This document shows positions 21,928-31,032 of a stretch of 43,946 nt of DNA, piece by piece. Position numbers and translations under genes: made by a program. Position 1 is the first letter of the stretch. Each line of letters opens with the position of its first letter. Source of the stretch: JANLSO01 sp031362405 (GTDB taxonomy: Bacteria; Actinomycetota; Thermoleophilia; Miltoncostaeales; Miltoncostaeaceae); contig JANLSO010000027.1 of assembly GCA_031362405.1 (NCBI GenBank), positions 1 through 43,946 on the forward strand. Direction: 5' to 3'. The notes below the pieces were generated by a model. It was given only the letters and a program-made list of their open reading frames with translations, had not been told where the DNA came from and ran no database searches.

Positions 21928-24900
21928 TGAACAGCCGGATCGCCATCATCAACCGAGGTGAGCCCGCACGACGGCTGATTCACGCGGCCCGTGAACTCAA
22001 CTACGAGCGCGGCTGGACGATCCGAACGATCGCTCTCCACACCTCCGAGGAACGACGGGCGGCCTTCGTACGCGAGGCCGATGAGACCGTGCTGATCGGA
22101 CCCGGCGGAGCCGCAAGCCCCTACATCGATCACGCCGAACTCGAGCGCGCCCTGCGCGAGTGCCGCGCGGACGCGGCCTGGGTCGGGTGGGGGTTCGTCG
22201 CCGAGGACCCGGCATTCGCCGAGCTGTGCGAGCGCATCGGCGTCACCTTCATCGGGCCGCCCGCCCACGCCATGCGCAGCCTCGGCGACAAGATCGCCGC
22301 AAAACTGCTTGCCGAGAAGGTCGGGGTACCCGTCGCCGAGTGGAGTCGCGGCCCGGTCGAGACCGATGCCGACGCGCTCGGCCACGCGGCCGCCATCGGC
22401 TTCCCCCTCATGATCAAGGCGGCCGCCGGGGGTGGCGGGCGCGGGATCAGGATCGTGAACAGTGAGGCGGAGTTGCTGCCGGCTCTCGAGCGGGCCCGTG
22501 ACGAGGCGCGGCGGTCCTTCGGCGACGCGAGCGTGCTGATGGAGCGGCTCGTCGCCGGCGCGCGCCACGTCGAAGTACAGGTGATCGCCGATCACCACGG
22601 GACGGCCTGGGCCGTTGGTGTGCGCGACTGCTCGGTCCAGCGTCGCAGCCAGAAACTGATTGAAGAGTCGGCGTCGCCGGCACTGGATCCCGAGCAGGAC
22701 AGGGCGCTGCGACGCTCCGCGGTCGACCTGATGTTGGCGGCCGGCTACCGCAATGCCGGCACCGTCGAGTTCCTCTACCAGCCCGCCGAACGTTCGCTGG
22801 CCTTTCTCGAGGTCAACACGCGCCTTCAGGTCGAGCACCCGGTGACGGAGGTCACGACCGGGCTCGACCTGGTCAAGTTGCAGATCCACGTCGCGGCCGG
22901 CGGGCGACTGGAGGGGGATCCACCCGCAGAGTACGGACATGCGATCGAGGCCCGCGTCAACGCCGAGGACGTCGAGCGTGGGTTCGCCCCGGCGCCGGGC
23001 ACCGTGGAACTCTTGCGCCTGCCCACCGGTCCCGGCATCCGCGTCGACACCGGCATCTGCGAAGGGGATGTGATTCCCCCCGAGTACGACTCGATGATCG
23101 CCAAGGTCATCGCATGGGGCTCGAACCGAGCGGAGGCGCTGGCCCGTCTGCGCCGCGCACTCGAGGAGATGAGGGTCGTGGTTCGCGGCGGGGCGACCAA
23201 CCGGGCCTTCCTTGTCGACCTGCTCGGCCGCCCCGAGATCGTGGCAGGCACCGTCGACACCGGCTGGCTCGACCGTCTCGGCGCCGAGGGTGGGCTCGTG
23301 TCCGACCGCAACTCCGACGTGGCGCTCGTCTTCGCGGCGATCGACGCCGACGCGGCGGAGGAAGCCGTCGAACGTGAACGCTTCTACGCCTCCGCCCGCG
23401 CCGGCCAGCCGAAGGCGAGCCATGAGACCTCCCGGGTGGAGCTGCGTCATCGCGGAGAGTCGTACCGCCTCGCGGTCACCCGCGTCGGGCCCGGCCGCTA
23501 CCGGGTAAGGGTTCCCGGAGGGGTCCTCGACGTCGCGGTCGAGCGCCTAGGGCGATTCGAGTCGCGCCTGCACGTGAACGGTCGTACGCATCGGGTCGTC
23601 TCGGTGGCCCATCCGCCCGAGCGCCTCATCGAGGTGGACGACATCGCCCACCGGGTCTCGCACGACGAGGGTGGGCTCGTGCGTTCGCCCGCGCCCGCGC
23701 TGGTGGTGTCGGTGATCGCCGCGGTCGGGGACGCCGTGGTCGCGGGGGCGCCGGTGGTGGTGCTCGAGAGCATGAAGATGGAGACGACGGTGACCGCACC
23801 GTTCGACGGCGTCGTCTCCGAGATCCTGGTCGCCGGGAACGTCCAGGTCGACGCCGGAGCTCCGCTTTTGCGAATGGAGGTGAAGTCCGACGCAGCTGTG
23901 AGCGAGTCGCGCCGACCGCGCGTCGTGTTCGACCTGCCCGCGGCGGCACCGAAGGGCGGCCCGCGCCAGCGAGCGTCGGAGATCCTCGGCGCGATCCGTA
24001 GCCTGCTCTTGGGATACGACCTCAGCGCGGGCGAGGCCCGCAAGCTGGTCGCCGAGCTGGAGGACGTGAGGGCGTCCCTCCCCCCCGATGACCCGGCGCT
24101 GCTGCAAGGCGAGCTCGCCGCGCTGGTCGTCGTCGCCGACCTTGCCGCGCTCTCGCGGGCCCGGCCGTCGCTACGCGAAAGCGATCTCGCGGACGAGATG
24201 GTTCACAGCCCTCGCGAGCATTTTCATCACTACCTGCGCTCACTCGACGCCGAGGGCGAGGGCGTCCCTGAGGGCTTACGACGCTCGCTCGAGCGTGCGC
24301 TGCGGCACTACGGCGTGAACGGCCTCGATCGCAGCGCGCCCCTCGCCGAGGCGGCCTACCGCATGTTCCTCGCTCAAGAGCGGGCACCCCAGCAGTTCCC
24401 CGTCGTCGCCAGCCTGCTCGATGGCCGTCTTCGCGACGCCGCCACGCTCCCGGCTCCGCTGCGCAAGGAGCTGCGCGAGACGCTCGACCGCCTCGTCGCC
24501 GCCACGCAGCTACGTGACCCGGCGATCAGCGAGCTGGCGCGCGGAGTGCGTTTCAACTGCTTCGACGGCCCGCTCATGGCGGGCGCCCGCGAGCGCGTGG
24601 ACCGCCGCGTGCGCGACCAGCTCGATCACCTGGCCGCGAGTCCTGACGCCCCAGATCACGCCGAGCTCATCGACGATCTGGTCGCCACCTCGCAGCCGAT
24701 GCTGCACATCTTCGGAGAGCGCGCCGCCCGCGGGATATCCGACCACGAGCCCATGCTCGAGGTGCTGACGCGCCGCTACTACAAGATTCGCGACCTGTGC
24801 GACTTACGGCTGCTCTCGGTCGACGGGCGTCAGCTCGCCACCGCCACCTACGATCGCACCGGGCGAAATGTGCGGCTCGTCACCGCTCTCGGCACGATCG

Positions 24901-27413
24901 ACGACCTCGTCGGGGTCCTCGAGACCGTGGGGCGGTTTCTGCGGGACCTCCCCAACGCCGGGGGGAGCGTGGCCGACCTCTACCTCACCGGGCCCGAGGC
25001 GCCCGACCCCGACGAAATGGCCGCGCGCATCGAGGACGCGATCGAACGGGCCGCCGTTCCTGGCGACGTGCGTCGCCTCGCCGTGTCGGCGGCTTTCGCA
25101 GGTGGGGGGACCCGCCAGTTCACCTTCCGTCCGGTCGACGGGCATCTGCGCGAGGAGCGGGTGGTCCGCGGGCTGCACCCGATGATCTCGCGGCGGTTGC
25201 GCTTCTGGCGGCTCTCCCACTTCGAGGTGAGCAGGCTGCCATCGGTCGACGACACGTACCTCTTTCACTGCGTTGCGCCGGAGGCGCCAACCGATGAGAG
25301 GTTTGTGGCTCTGGCCGAGGTCCGTGACCTCACGCCGGTCCGCGACACCACCGGCACGCTGACTGCACTTCCCGAGGTCGAGCACATCCTCGCCGGGTGC
25401 CTCGAGGGTATCCGCCGCAGCCAGGCCGAGCGTCCCGCGCGACGTCGCCTGCAGGCGAACCACGTCTTCCTCTACATCTGGCCCACCGTGGACGTGCCCT
25501 TACCCGAGTTGATGGCGGCAGCCCGGTGGCTGGCACCGATGACCGAGGGGCTCGGGCTAGAGGAGGTACTTCTGTGCTTCGGCACGGCGAACAAGACGAC
25601 CGGCCCGGGGCGCGAGATGGCGCTTCGCTTTTCCTACCAGCCCGGCGCCGGGGCTTCGGTCGAGCTCACGGACGGGCCGATCGAGGCCCTCTCACCGACC
25701 GACGACTACGCGCACCGCGTGCTGGCGGCCCGGCGGCGCGGCACCGTCTACCCCTACGAACTCGTCCGATTGCTGACCGGCGACCGAGGAGAATTCGTCG
25801 AGCACGATCTCGACGAGCACGGGCGGCTGGTTGCGGTCGAGCGTCCCCCCGGACGGAACCGAGCGGGAATCGTGGCGGGAGTCGTCCGCACTCCGACGCC
25901 CAAACACCCCGAGGGTATCGTGCGCGTCGCCCTCCTCGGCGACCCGACGCGCTCGCTCGGCGCGGTGGCCGAACCCGAGTGCAGCCGGATCCTGGCGGCC
26001 ATCGACCTCGCCGACGAGATGGGCGTACCGCTGGAGTGGTTTGCGATCTCGTCCGGTGCGAAGATCTCCCGTGAAAGCGGCACCGAGAACATGGACTGGG
26101 TCTCCCGGGTACTGCGTCGCCTGATCACCTTCACACAGGCACGCGGTGAGGTGAACGTCATCGTGGCCGGCATCAACGTCGGCGCGCAGCCGTACTGGAA
26201 CGCCGAGGCGACGATGCTGATGCACACGCGGGGCATCCTCGTCATGACGCCCGACAGCGCGATGGTGCTCACCGGCAAGCAGGCCCTCGACTACTCGGGC
26301 GGCGTCTCTGCGGAAGACAACTTCGGCATCGGCGGTTTCGACCGGATCATGGGCCCGAACGGGCAGGCCCAGTATTGGGCGCCCCACCTGGCGGGTGCCT
26401 GCGAGGTTCTCCTCGCCCACTATGCCCACAGCTACATCGCCCCGGGCGAACGGTCCCCGCGCCGGGCGCAGACCGCCGATCCGATCGATCGAGACGTACG
26501 CGAGCATCCGCACTCGGGGCCGGGGACGACCTTCACGACGGTGGGCGACATCTTCTCGTCGCAGACGAACCCCGAGCGCAAGAAGGCGTTCGATGTGCGG
26601 TCGCTGATGAACGCCGTCATCGACCAGGACCACCCGCCCCTCGAGCGATGGGCGACGATGGCGGATGCCGACACGGCGGTCGTCTTCGACGCCCACCTGG
26701 GCGGCTTCCCGGTGACCGTCCTCGGAATCGAGTCGCGGCCGATCCCGCGGCACCACTTCCTGCCGGCGGACGGTCCCGACCAGTGGACGGCCGGAACGCT
26801 CTTTCCGATGTCGTCCAAGAAAGCGGCGCGCGCGATCAACGCGGCGAGCGGGAACCGCCCGGTGGTTGTGCTGGCGAACCTCTCGGGCTTCGACGGTTCG
26901 CCGGAATCGCTGCGCAAGCGGCAGCTCGAGTACGGCGCGGAGATCGGTCGGGCCGTCGTCAACTTCGATGGCCCGATCGTGTTCTGCGTTGTCTCCCGCT
27001 ACCACGGTGGTGCGTTCGTGGTCTTCTCGGGCGCCCTGAACGATCAGATGGAGGTGCTCGCGGTCGAGGGCTCCTACGCCTCCGTCATCGGTGGGGCGCC
27101 TGCGGCGGCGGTGGTCTTCGCTGGCGATGTCGCCGCTCGAACGGAGGCCGACGCACGCGTGGCGGAGGCGCAGGACCGCCTGGCGGCGGCGGACGACGCG
27201 GACCGCGGTCGCCTGCGGGCGGAACTCGACGACGTACGCGCCGCGGTCCGCTCGCAAAAGCTCGGTGAGGTCGCCGCCGAGTTCGACGAGATCCACAGTG
27301 TCCAGCGGGCCCTGGAGGTCGGGTCGGTGGATGCGATCATCCCGGCAAACCGGCTCCGCCCACGGCTCATCGAGGTGCTCGAGCGCCGTCTCGGGCAAGG
27401 AGGCTCAGCGTGA
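21927..27413 (+). CDS. Single-chain multidomain acyl-CoA carboxylase (BC-BCCP-central-CT)
   Basis: A 1,828-residue enzyme with all carboxylase parts on one chain, in the order of eukaryotic acetyl-CoA carboxylase. Biotin carboxylase spans ~1-450 (SRIAIINRGEPARR, KAAAGGGGRGIRI, LEVNTRLQVEHPVTE); the biotinyl domain carries Lys617 in ESMKMETT; a ~600-residue central region resembles the ACC central domain; carboxyltransferase spans ~1320-1800 (EWFAISSGAKI, TGKQALDYSGG, GAPAAAVVF). A coiled stretch (~1745-1790) sits inside the C-terminal part. It carboxylates an acyl-CoA, acetyl- or propionyl-CoA being likely. Most bacteria split these subunits; fused forms are known in some actinobacteria. ATG 21927 is chosen from domain start and promoter spacing; GTG 21903 is an alternative. 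Confidence 0.93.
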   Translation: MNSRIAIINRGEPARRLIHAARELNYERGWTIRTIALHTSEERRAAFVREADETVLIGPGGAASPYIDHAELERALRECRADAAWVGWGFVAEDPAFAELCERIGVTFIGPPAHAMRSLGDKIAAKLLAEKVGVPVAEWSRGPVETDADALGHAAAIGFPLMIKAAAGGGGRGIRIVNSEAELLPALERARDEARRSFGDASVLMERLVAGARHVEVQVIADHHGTAWAVGVRDCSVQRRSQKLIEESASPALDPEQDRALRRSAVDLMLAAGYRNAGTVEFLYQPAERSLAFLEVNTRLQVEHPVTEVTTGLDLVKLQIHVAAGGRLEGDPPAEYGHAIEARVNAEDVERGFAPAPGTVELLRLPTGPGIRVDTGICEGDVIPPEYDSMIAKVIAWGSNRAEALARLRRALEEMRVVVRGGATNRAFLVDLLGRPEIVAGTVDTGWLDRLGAEGGLVSDRNSDVALVFAAIDADAAEEAVERERFYASARAGQPKASHETSRVELRHRGESYRLAVTRVGPGRYRVRVPGGVLDVAVERLGRFESRLHVNGRTHRVVSVAHPPERLIEVDDIAHRVSHDEGGLVRSPAPALVVSVIAAVGDAVVAGAPVVVLESMKMETTVTAPFDGVVSEILVAGNVQVDAGAPLLRMEVKSDAAVSESRRPRVVFDLPAAAPKGGPRQRASEILGAIRSLLLGYDLSAGEARKLVAELEDVRASLPPDDPALLQGELAALVVVADLAALSRARPSLRESDLADEMVHSPREHFHHYLRSLDAEGEGVPEGLRRSLERALRHYGVNGLDRSAPLAEAAYRMFLAQERAPQQFPVVASLLDGRLRDAATLPAPLRKELRETLDRLVAATQLRDPAISELARGVRFNCFDGPLMAGARERVDRRVRDQLDHLAASPDAPDHAELIDDLVATSQPMLHIFGERAARGISDHEPMLEVLTRRYYKIRDLCDLRLLSVDGRQLATATYDRTGRNVRLVTALGTIDDLVGVLETVGRFLRDLPNAGGSVADLYLTGPEAPDPDEMAARIEDAIERAAVPGDVRRLAVSAAFAGGGTRQFTFRPVDGHLREERVVRGLHPMISRRLRFWRLSHFEVSRLPSVDDTYLFHCVAPEAPTDERFVALAEVRDLTPVRDTTGTLTALPEVEHILAGCLEGIRRSQAERPARRRLQANHVFLYIWPTVDVPLPELMAAARWLAPMTEGLGLEEVLLCFGTANKTTGPGREMALRFSYQPGAGASVELTDGPIEALSPTDDYAHRVLAARRRGTVYPYELVRLLTGDRGEFVEHDLDEHGRLVAVERPPGRNRAGIVAGVVRTPTPKHPEGIVRVALLGDPTRSLGAVAEPECSRILAAIDLADEMGVPLEWFAISSGAKISRESGTENMDWVSRVLRRLITFTQARGEVNVIVAGINVGAQPYWNAEATMLMHTRGILVMTPDSAMVLTGKQALDYSGGVSAEDNFGIGGFDRIMGPNGQAQYWAPHLAGACEVLLAHYAHSYIAPGERSPRRAQTADPIDRDVREHPHSGPGTTFTTVGDIFSSQTNPERKKAFDVRSLMNAVIDQDHPPLERWATMADADTAVVFDAHLGGFPVTVLGIESRPIPRHHFLPADGPDQWTAGTLFPMSSKKAARAINAASGNRPVVVLANLSGFDGSPESLRKRQLEYGAEIGRAVVNFDGPIVFCVVSRYHGGAFVVFSGALNDQMEVLAVEGSYASVIGGAPAAAVVFAGDVAARTEADARVAEAQDRLAAADDADRGRLRAELDDVRAAVRSQKLGEVAAEFDEIHSVQRALEVGSVDAIIPANRLRPRLIEVLERRLGQGGSA

Positions 27414-27438
27414 CTGGCAGCGCCGCCGCCTCAGGACC

Positions 27439-27759
27439 TCAGGTCTGGAAGCTCTTCCCGCAGCCGCAGCTGCTCTCGGCGTTCGGGTTCTTGATCACGA
27501 ACCCGGCTCCCTGGAAGCTCTCTTCGTAGTCGAGTTGCGCACCGAGCAGGTACGGAACGCTGAAGCGGTCGACGATCACGCGCGCACCGTCGGCGTCGAC
27601 GACCTCGTCACCGTCCTGGACGGATCCGAGCTCAAGGGAGTACTCGAAACCCGAGCAGCCACCGGGAATGACCTGCAGGCGAAGCCCCGCGTCGGGGGTC
27701 TCGTCGGCGGCGATCAGCGTGCGGAGCTGCTCGGTGGCGGAGGGGGTAAGGGTGACCAT
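27439..27759 (-). CDS. A-type Fe-S carrier (IscA/ErpA/HesB family)
   Basis: A 106-residue A-type carrier. The three Fe-S cysteines are all present: GGCSGFEY in the middle and SCGCGKSF at the C-terminus. The opening VTLTPSATEQLRTLI is typical. It delivers Fe-S clusters to apo-proteins, in the manner of ErpA or SufA. ATG 27759 is chosen because the family domain starts there; 46 further codons are open upstream. ACGCAA/AGTGTG on the plus strand (27820-27825 and 27796-27801) read leftward as TTGCGT-N18-CACACT, a weak promoter candidate. It converges on the carboxylase gene with 25 bases between stops. No suf/isc partners are in the window. Confidence 0.9.
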   Translation of the reverse strand: MVTLTPSATEQLRTLIAADETPDAGLRLQVIPGGCSGFEYSLELGSVQDGDEVVDADGARVIVDRFSVPYLLGAQLDYEESFQGAGFVIKNPNAESSCGCGKSFQT

Positions 27760-27872
27760 CTCGGAAGCTGCCTTTCGATCGACGTTCCGGCCCAGAGTGT
27801 GGCAGAGGTCGGGGCGCGTACGCAAGCTCGTTCGCCTGTTAACCATATCCTCGGCGTGCGCGGTCGCGAACT

Positions 27873-29765
27873 TCAGCGCGGCGGCCCGAGGCCCCACTTC
27901 TCGACCCGCGTGTTTCTCGCGGCGTCCTTCAGCGTGAGCGCCAGGGAAACCGGCCCCGTCCCGAGATCGCTACCCGCTATCTGCAGGGTGTACCGGGTGA
28001 TGCGGGCCAGCCGCGTCACATCGCGGCCGTCTGCGACGAGGCGCACACTCGCGACGTCCACGCCCGTCCCACCCGGAGCGTCGCGGTAGCGCACGAAGAC
28101 CAAGGGGCCACGGGCATCACCGGCGGCGGGTGTCCGCGCGACGATCCGTGGCGCGCGGTCGGGGCGCGGCGTCCCCCCGGCGGCGACGAGCGGCAGTGGA
28201 TGCCCGGCAAACGCCAGCGCCGCAACCGAAGTCACCAGCACTCCCGGTAGTTGCCCGACACGATCGCCCACTCCCCCATCGGCGCCCTGGCGAACCTCCA
28301 GGAACCGCAGAGGGCCACGCTGCCCCCGGGTCCACGGCGCGGCGGCGGGGTTCTCTCCCAGCGCGCGGATGGCGACGGCGCCCCAGGCGGTATCGAGTGC
28401 GGTGCTCGCGCGCAGCGGCAGGGGCGGAAATCCTCCATCACGGCGACGGGCGCCGCGAAGCATCCCCCGGGCCGCTGCCAGATCGGGGTCGCTGGAACTC
28501 ACCCCCGCACTGACGAGGGCCTGCACCGCCGTGGCGGTCGTCGGCACGTCGGCCTTCCGATCGGGAGTGAACGACCATCCCCCGCTTGTGGCACGGCCGG
28601 CCCGCAGGGCGGCCACAGCACGCGTAAGCGCCGCATCCTTCGGGGCCACCCCCGCCGCCCGCAGAGCGATGACACCCCACGCGTTCAGGAGATTCGTGCC
28701 GCCAAACGATCCCCCGGGCTCTTGCGCCGCAAGAAGTTCCTGCACCAGATCGCGCTGGCCCGCATGACGCGGGTCGAGCCCCACTGCGCTCATCGCCACG
28801 ATCGTGCGCTCCACCGCGCCAAGCCCCCGCGGAGCGGTCGCGGAGACCGCCTCGGCGAGAGAGGGAGAACCCGTCCTGCGCCACGTCGCCGGATCCTCCC
28901 CGGCGGCCCGAATCGCCAGCGCCGCCCACGCCGCGTCGGCGGCGCGCTGGCGGGCGGGCGCGCGACCGTCAAAGCCACCGGTATGTGGGTCGTGCCGTCC
29001 GGCGAGATGGTCGAGGGCTTCCCCCAGCGTCGCCGTCGCGGGGTTGGCGCCCGCGAGGGATGCCCACACGGCGCACACCGCAATCGACCAGGCGCTACGC
29101 CGCCGGCGTGCCACCGCGTGGGCTTCCCGTGCACAGCACCTCGGCGGGGTTTCCGCGCGACTGGCCGCGGTGGAGACGGCGTCACGCTTCTCGATCGCGA
29201 CGGCACGCGTCATAACGTCATCGATCGAGGCGGCGGGGATCACCAACGCCCCGGACGCGTCGGCGTAGATGTAGTCGTCCGGAACAACCGTCACCCCATG
29301 CACCTGGACGGGCACATCCGCGGCGACGGGCGTGATGCGATTGCGCTGACGGGCCGTCTCACCGTTGCAGTAGATCGCCAAGCCCATCTCACCAAGCTCA
29401 CCGAGATCGCGCAGCCGTCCGTCCGCGAGCACCCCCGCCAACCCTCGAAACGCGGCCCGCGACACCTTGCGCGCGCCGGCCACGGCGGCATCGGGGTGTC
29501 CCCCTCCACCCATCACCAGCACGGCGCCCTGCGGACTGTCACCAACCGCCGCGTAGAAAAGCCGCGCGAAATCGTTGACCAGCGCGTCGTCACGATCGTC
29601 ACGCGCAGGAAGAAACGCGATCGTACGCGCCGGGCCAAAGAGAACCCGCCCCAGAGTGGGAGACACCAGATCCCGGATGTAGAAGGGGTGCGCATGCCGC
29701 GCACCCATCGCATCGACGAGGCTGCTCGCACTGACCCGCGACAGCAGTTCAATGAGTTCGCTCAC
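27873..29765 (-). CDS. RraA-like domain fused to an exported prenyltransferase-repeat domain
   Basis: One uninterrupted 630-residue frame. Residues ~1-205 are RraA-like (VSELIELLSRVSASSLVDAM; VLVMGGGGHPDA; GVLADGRLRD), the HMG/CHA-aldolase fold that also includes the RNase E regulator. After a Cys/Arg-rich linker comes RRRRSAWSIAVCAVWASLAG (~219-238), which looks like a signal peptide or membrane anchor. Residues ~245-530 carry four or more squalene-cyclase/prenyltransferase-type repeats (GGSFGGTN-NAWGVIALRAAG; GGWSFTP; GGFPPL-DTAWGAVAIRALG), and a beta-rich C-terminal domain ends the chain. GTG 29765 is chosen because RraA begins there; ATG 29852 adds a basic lead. A second gene could start at in-frame GTG 29114. 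Real fusion versus lost stop codon is open. Confidence 0.7.
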   Translation of the reverse strand: MSELIELLSRVSASSLVDAMGARHAHPFYIRDLVSPTLGRVLFGPARTIAFLPARDDRDDALVNDFARLFYAAVGDSPQGAVLVMGGGGHPDAAVAGARKVSRAAFRGLAGVLADGRLRDLGELGEMGLAIYCNGETARQRNRITPVAADVPVQVHGVTVVPDDYIYADASGALVIPAASIDDVMTRAVAIEKRDAVSTAASRAETPPRCCAREAHAVARRRRSAWSIAVCAVWASLAGANPATATLGEALDHLAGRHDPHTGGFDGRAPARQRAADAAWAALAIRAAGEDPATWRRTGSPSLAEAVSATAPRGLGAVERTIVAMSAVGLDPRHAGQRDLVQELLAAQEPGGSFGGTNLLNAWGVIALRAAGVAPKDAALTRAVAALRAGRATSGGWSFTPDRKADVPTTATAVQALVSAGVSSSDPDLAAARGMLRGARRRDGGFPPLPLRASTALDTAWGAVAIRALGENPAAAPWTRGQRGPLRFLEVRQGADGGVGDRVGQLPGVLVTSVAALAFAGHPLPLVAAGGTPRPDRAPRIVARTPAAGDARGPLVFVRYRDAPGGTGVDVASVRLVADGRDVTRLARITRYTLQIAGSDLGTGPVSLALTLKDAARNTRVEKWGLGPPR

Positions 29766-29778
29766 GCCCGGCAGACTA
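29766..29778 (-). promoter_or_regulatory. Candidate leaderless promoter of the RraA-fusion gene
   Basis: Read on the minus strand, TAGTCT (plus 29773-29778) is followed by 7 nt and then GTG 29765. This is the same TANNNT-N7-start spacing as at the carboxylase gene. No Shine-Dalgarno is visible, which favours this start over ATG 29852. Confidence 0.4.
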
Positions 29779-29818
29779 AAGGACCGCCCGCCGCAGCCCG
29801 GCCCGCGCGCGATCAATC

Positions 29819-29851
29819 TGTCACCACAGGTGCCTGGCATCGGTGGTGACA
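29819..29851. repeat. Inverted repeat between luciferase-like and RraA-fusion genes
   Basis: TGTCACCAC (29819-29827) and GTGGTGACA (29843-29851) are perfect 9-bp arms around a 15-nt loop. It lies 45 bases past the stop of the leftward luciferase-like gene and 40 bases before the -10 candidate of the next leftward gene. It could be a terminator of the first or an operator of the second; there is no T-tract. Confidence 0.5.
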
Positions 29852-29896
29852 TCGTCGCGTGTCGTCATCCCTCGTTCGCACAAAGCGTTTCGAGGG

Positions 29897-30949
29897 CTAA
29901 GTGCTGGTCGCGGTGACTTTCGCGGGTTCGGCCAGGGCGCTTCTGACGGCGGGGGCGACGACGGTTCCGTAGAGCTCGATCGAGCGCATCACGATGTCGT
30001 GCGGCAATGTGCCGACGCTCATCTGAAGGAGGAAGCGCTGGTGCCCGAAGATCTCGTGTTGGAAGAGAATCTTCTCGATCACCTCCTGCGGGCTGCCGAC
30101 GAAGTTCGCGCCACGCAGCGTTCGGCTGGCCTCGAAGTCGGCGCGGCCCATCGGGGCCCAGCCGCGCTCGCGGCCGATGCGATTCATCATCGTCGAGACC
30201 GGGCCGAACGCCGCGTCGGATGCCGCCTGGGAGGTGTCGGCGATCAGGCCATGGGAGTTGATGCCGAAGGCGGGTATCGGGTTCCCGGCTTCGGCCGCCG
30301 AGCGGCGGTGAAGCTCGGCGAAGGGAGCAAACCGCTCGGGCATTCCGCCGATGATCGCCAGCGCAAGCGGCAATCCACGGACACCGGCCCGTACGGCCGA
30401 GGCCGGTGTACCGCCCACCGCCAGCCAGATCGGCAGCGGCGACGCAGGCCGCGGATAGACCCCGCGCTCTGGGATCGGTGCCCGCAAACGACCCTGCGAC
30501 GCGACGATTTCGTTGTCGCGGATGTTCAACAGCAGCTCGAGCTTCTCCTCGAACAGCGCGTCGTAGTCGTCGAGGTCGTAGCCGAACAGGGGGAACGACT
30601 CGATGAACGACCCCCGCCCGGCCATGATCTCCGCCCGGCCGCCCGACAGCAGGTCGAGGGTGGCGAACTGCTGGAAGACGCGAACGGGATCGTCGGAGCT
30701 GAGCACCGAGACGGCGCTGGAGAGACGGATACGCGTGGTGCGCTCCGCCGCCGCCGCCAAGACGACCGCCGGTGCCGACACGGCGAAATCAGGCCGGTGG
30801 TGCTCACCGACACCGAAGACATCCAGCCCGACCTGATCGGCGAGCTCGATCTCTTCGATGAGATCCCGCAGACGCTGGCCAGGTCCGACGGTGATCCCGG
30901 TGCTCGGGTCGGGGCTGAGCTCGGCGAACGAGTAGATACCGATTTCCAT
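29897..30949 (-). CDS. LLM-class flavin-dependent oxidoreductase (luciferase-like)
   Basis: A 350-residue TIM-barrel monooxygenase of the bacterial luciferase family. Features are the N-terminal strand MEIGIYSFAEL, VGLDVFGVGEHHRPDFAVSA, RIRLSSAVSVLSSDDPVRVFQQFATLDLLSGGRAE and PIWLAVGGTPASAVRA. These enzymes use FMNH2 or F420 to oxidise small molecules; neither cofactor nor substrate can be fixed here, though the EHHRPDF signature is usual in FMN-type members. ATG 30949 has GGAG 7 nt upstream; the 24 codons open further upstream are non-coding in character. It diverges from the UBP zinc-finger gene across 83 bases. Confidence 0.9.
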   Translation of the reverse strand: MEIGIYSFAELSPDPSTGITVGPGQRLRDLIEEIELADQVGLDVFGVGEHHRPDFAVSAPAVVLAAAAERTTRIRLSSAVSVLSSDDPVRVFQQFATLDLLSGGRAEIMAGRGSFIESFPLFGYDLDDYDALFEEKLELLLNIRDNEIVASQGRLRAPIPERGVYPRPASPLPIWLAVGGTPASAVRAGVRGLPLALAIIGGMPERFAPFAELHRRSAAEAGNPIPAFGINSHGLIADTSQAASDAAFGPVSTMMNRIGRERGWAPMGRADFEASRTLRGANFVGSPQEVIEKILFQHEIFGHQRFLLQMSVGTLPHDIVMRSIELYGTVVAPAVRSALAEPAKVTATST

Positions 30950-31032
30950 CGTGCGGCTCCGGTTGGTGGGCGGGTCGTTGACGCGTCGGTCAGACTGAAG
31001 CACCAGGAGGCAAAACGCCAAAGGAGCCCGTG

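Noticed and set aside
25692..27398. Leftward 568-residue frame opposite the carboxyltransferase part
   Set aside because: No domain features; the plus strand codes conserved carboxyltransferase motifs.
28251..29849. Rightward 532-residue frame opposite the RraA fusion
   Set aside because: Arg/Pro/Gly/His-rich shadow with no motifs.
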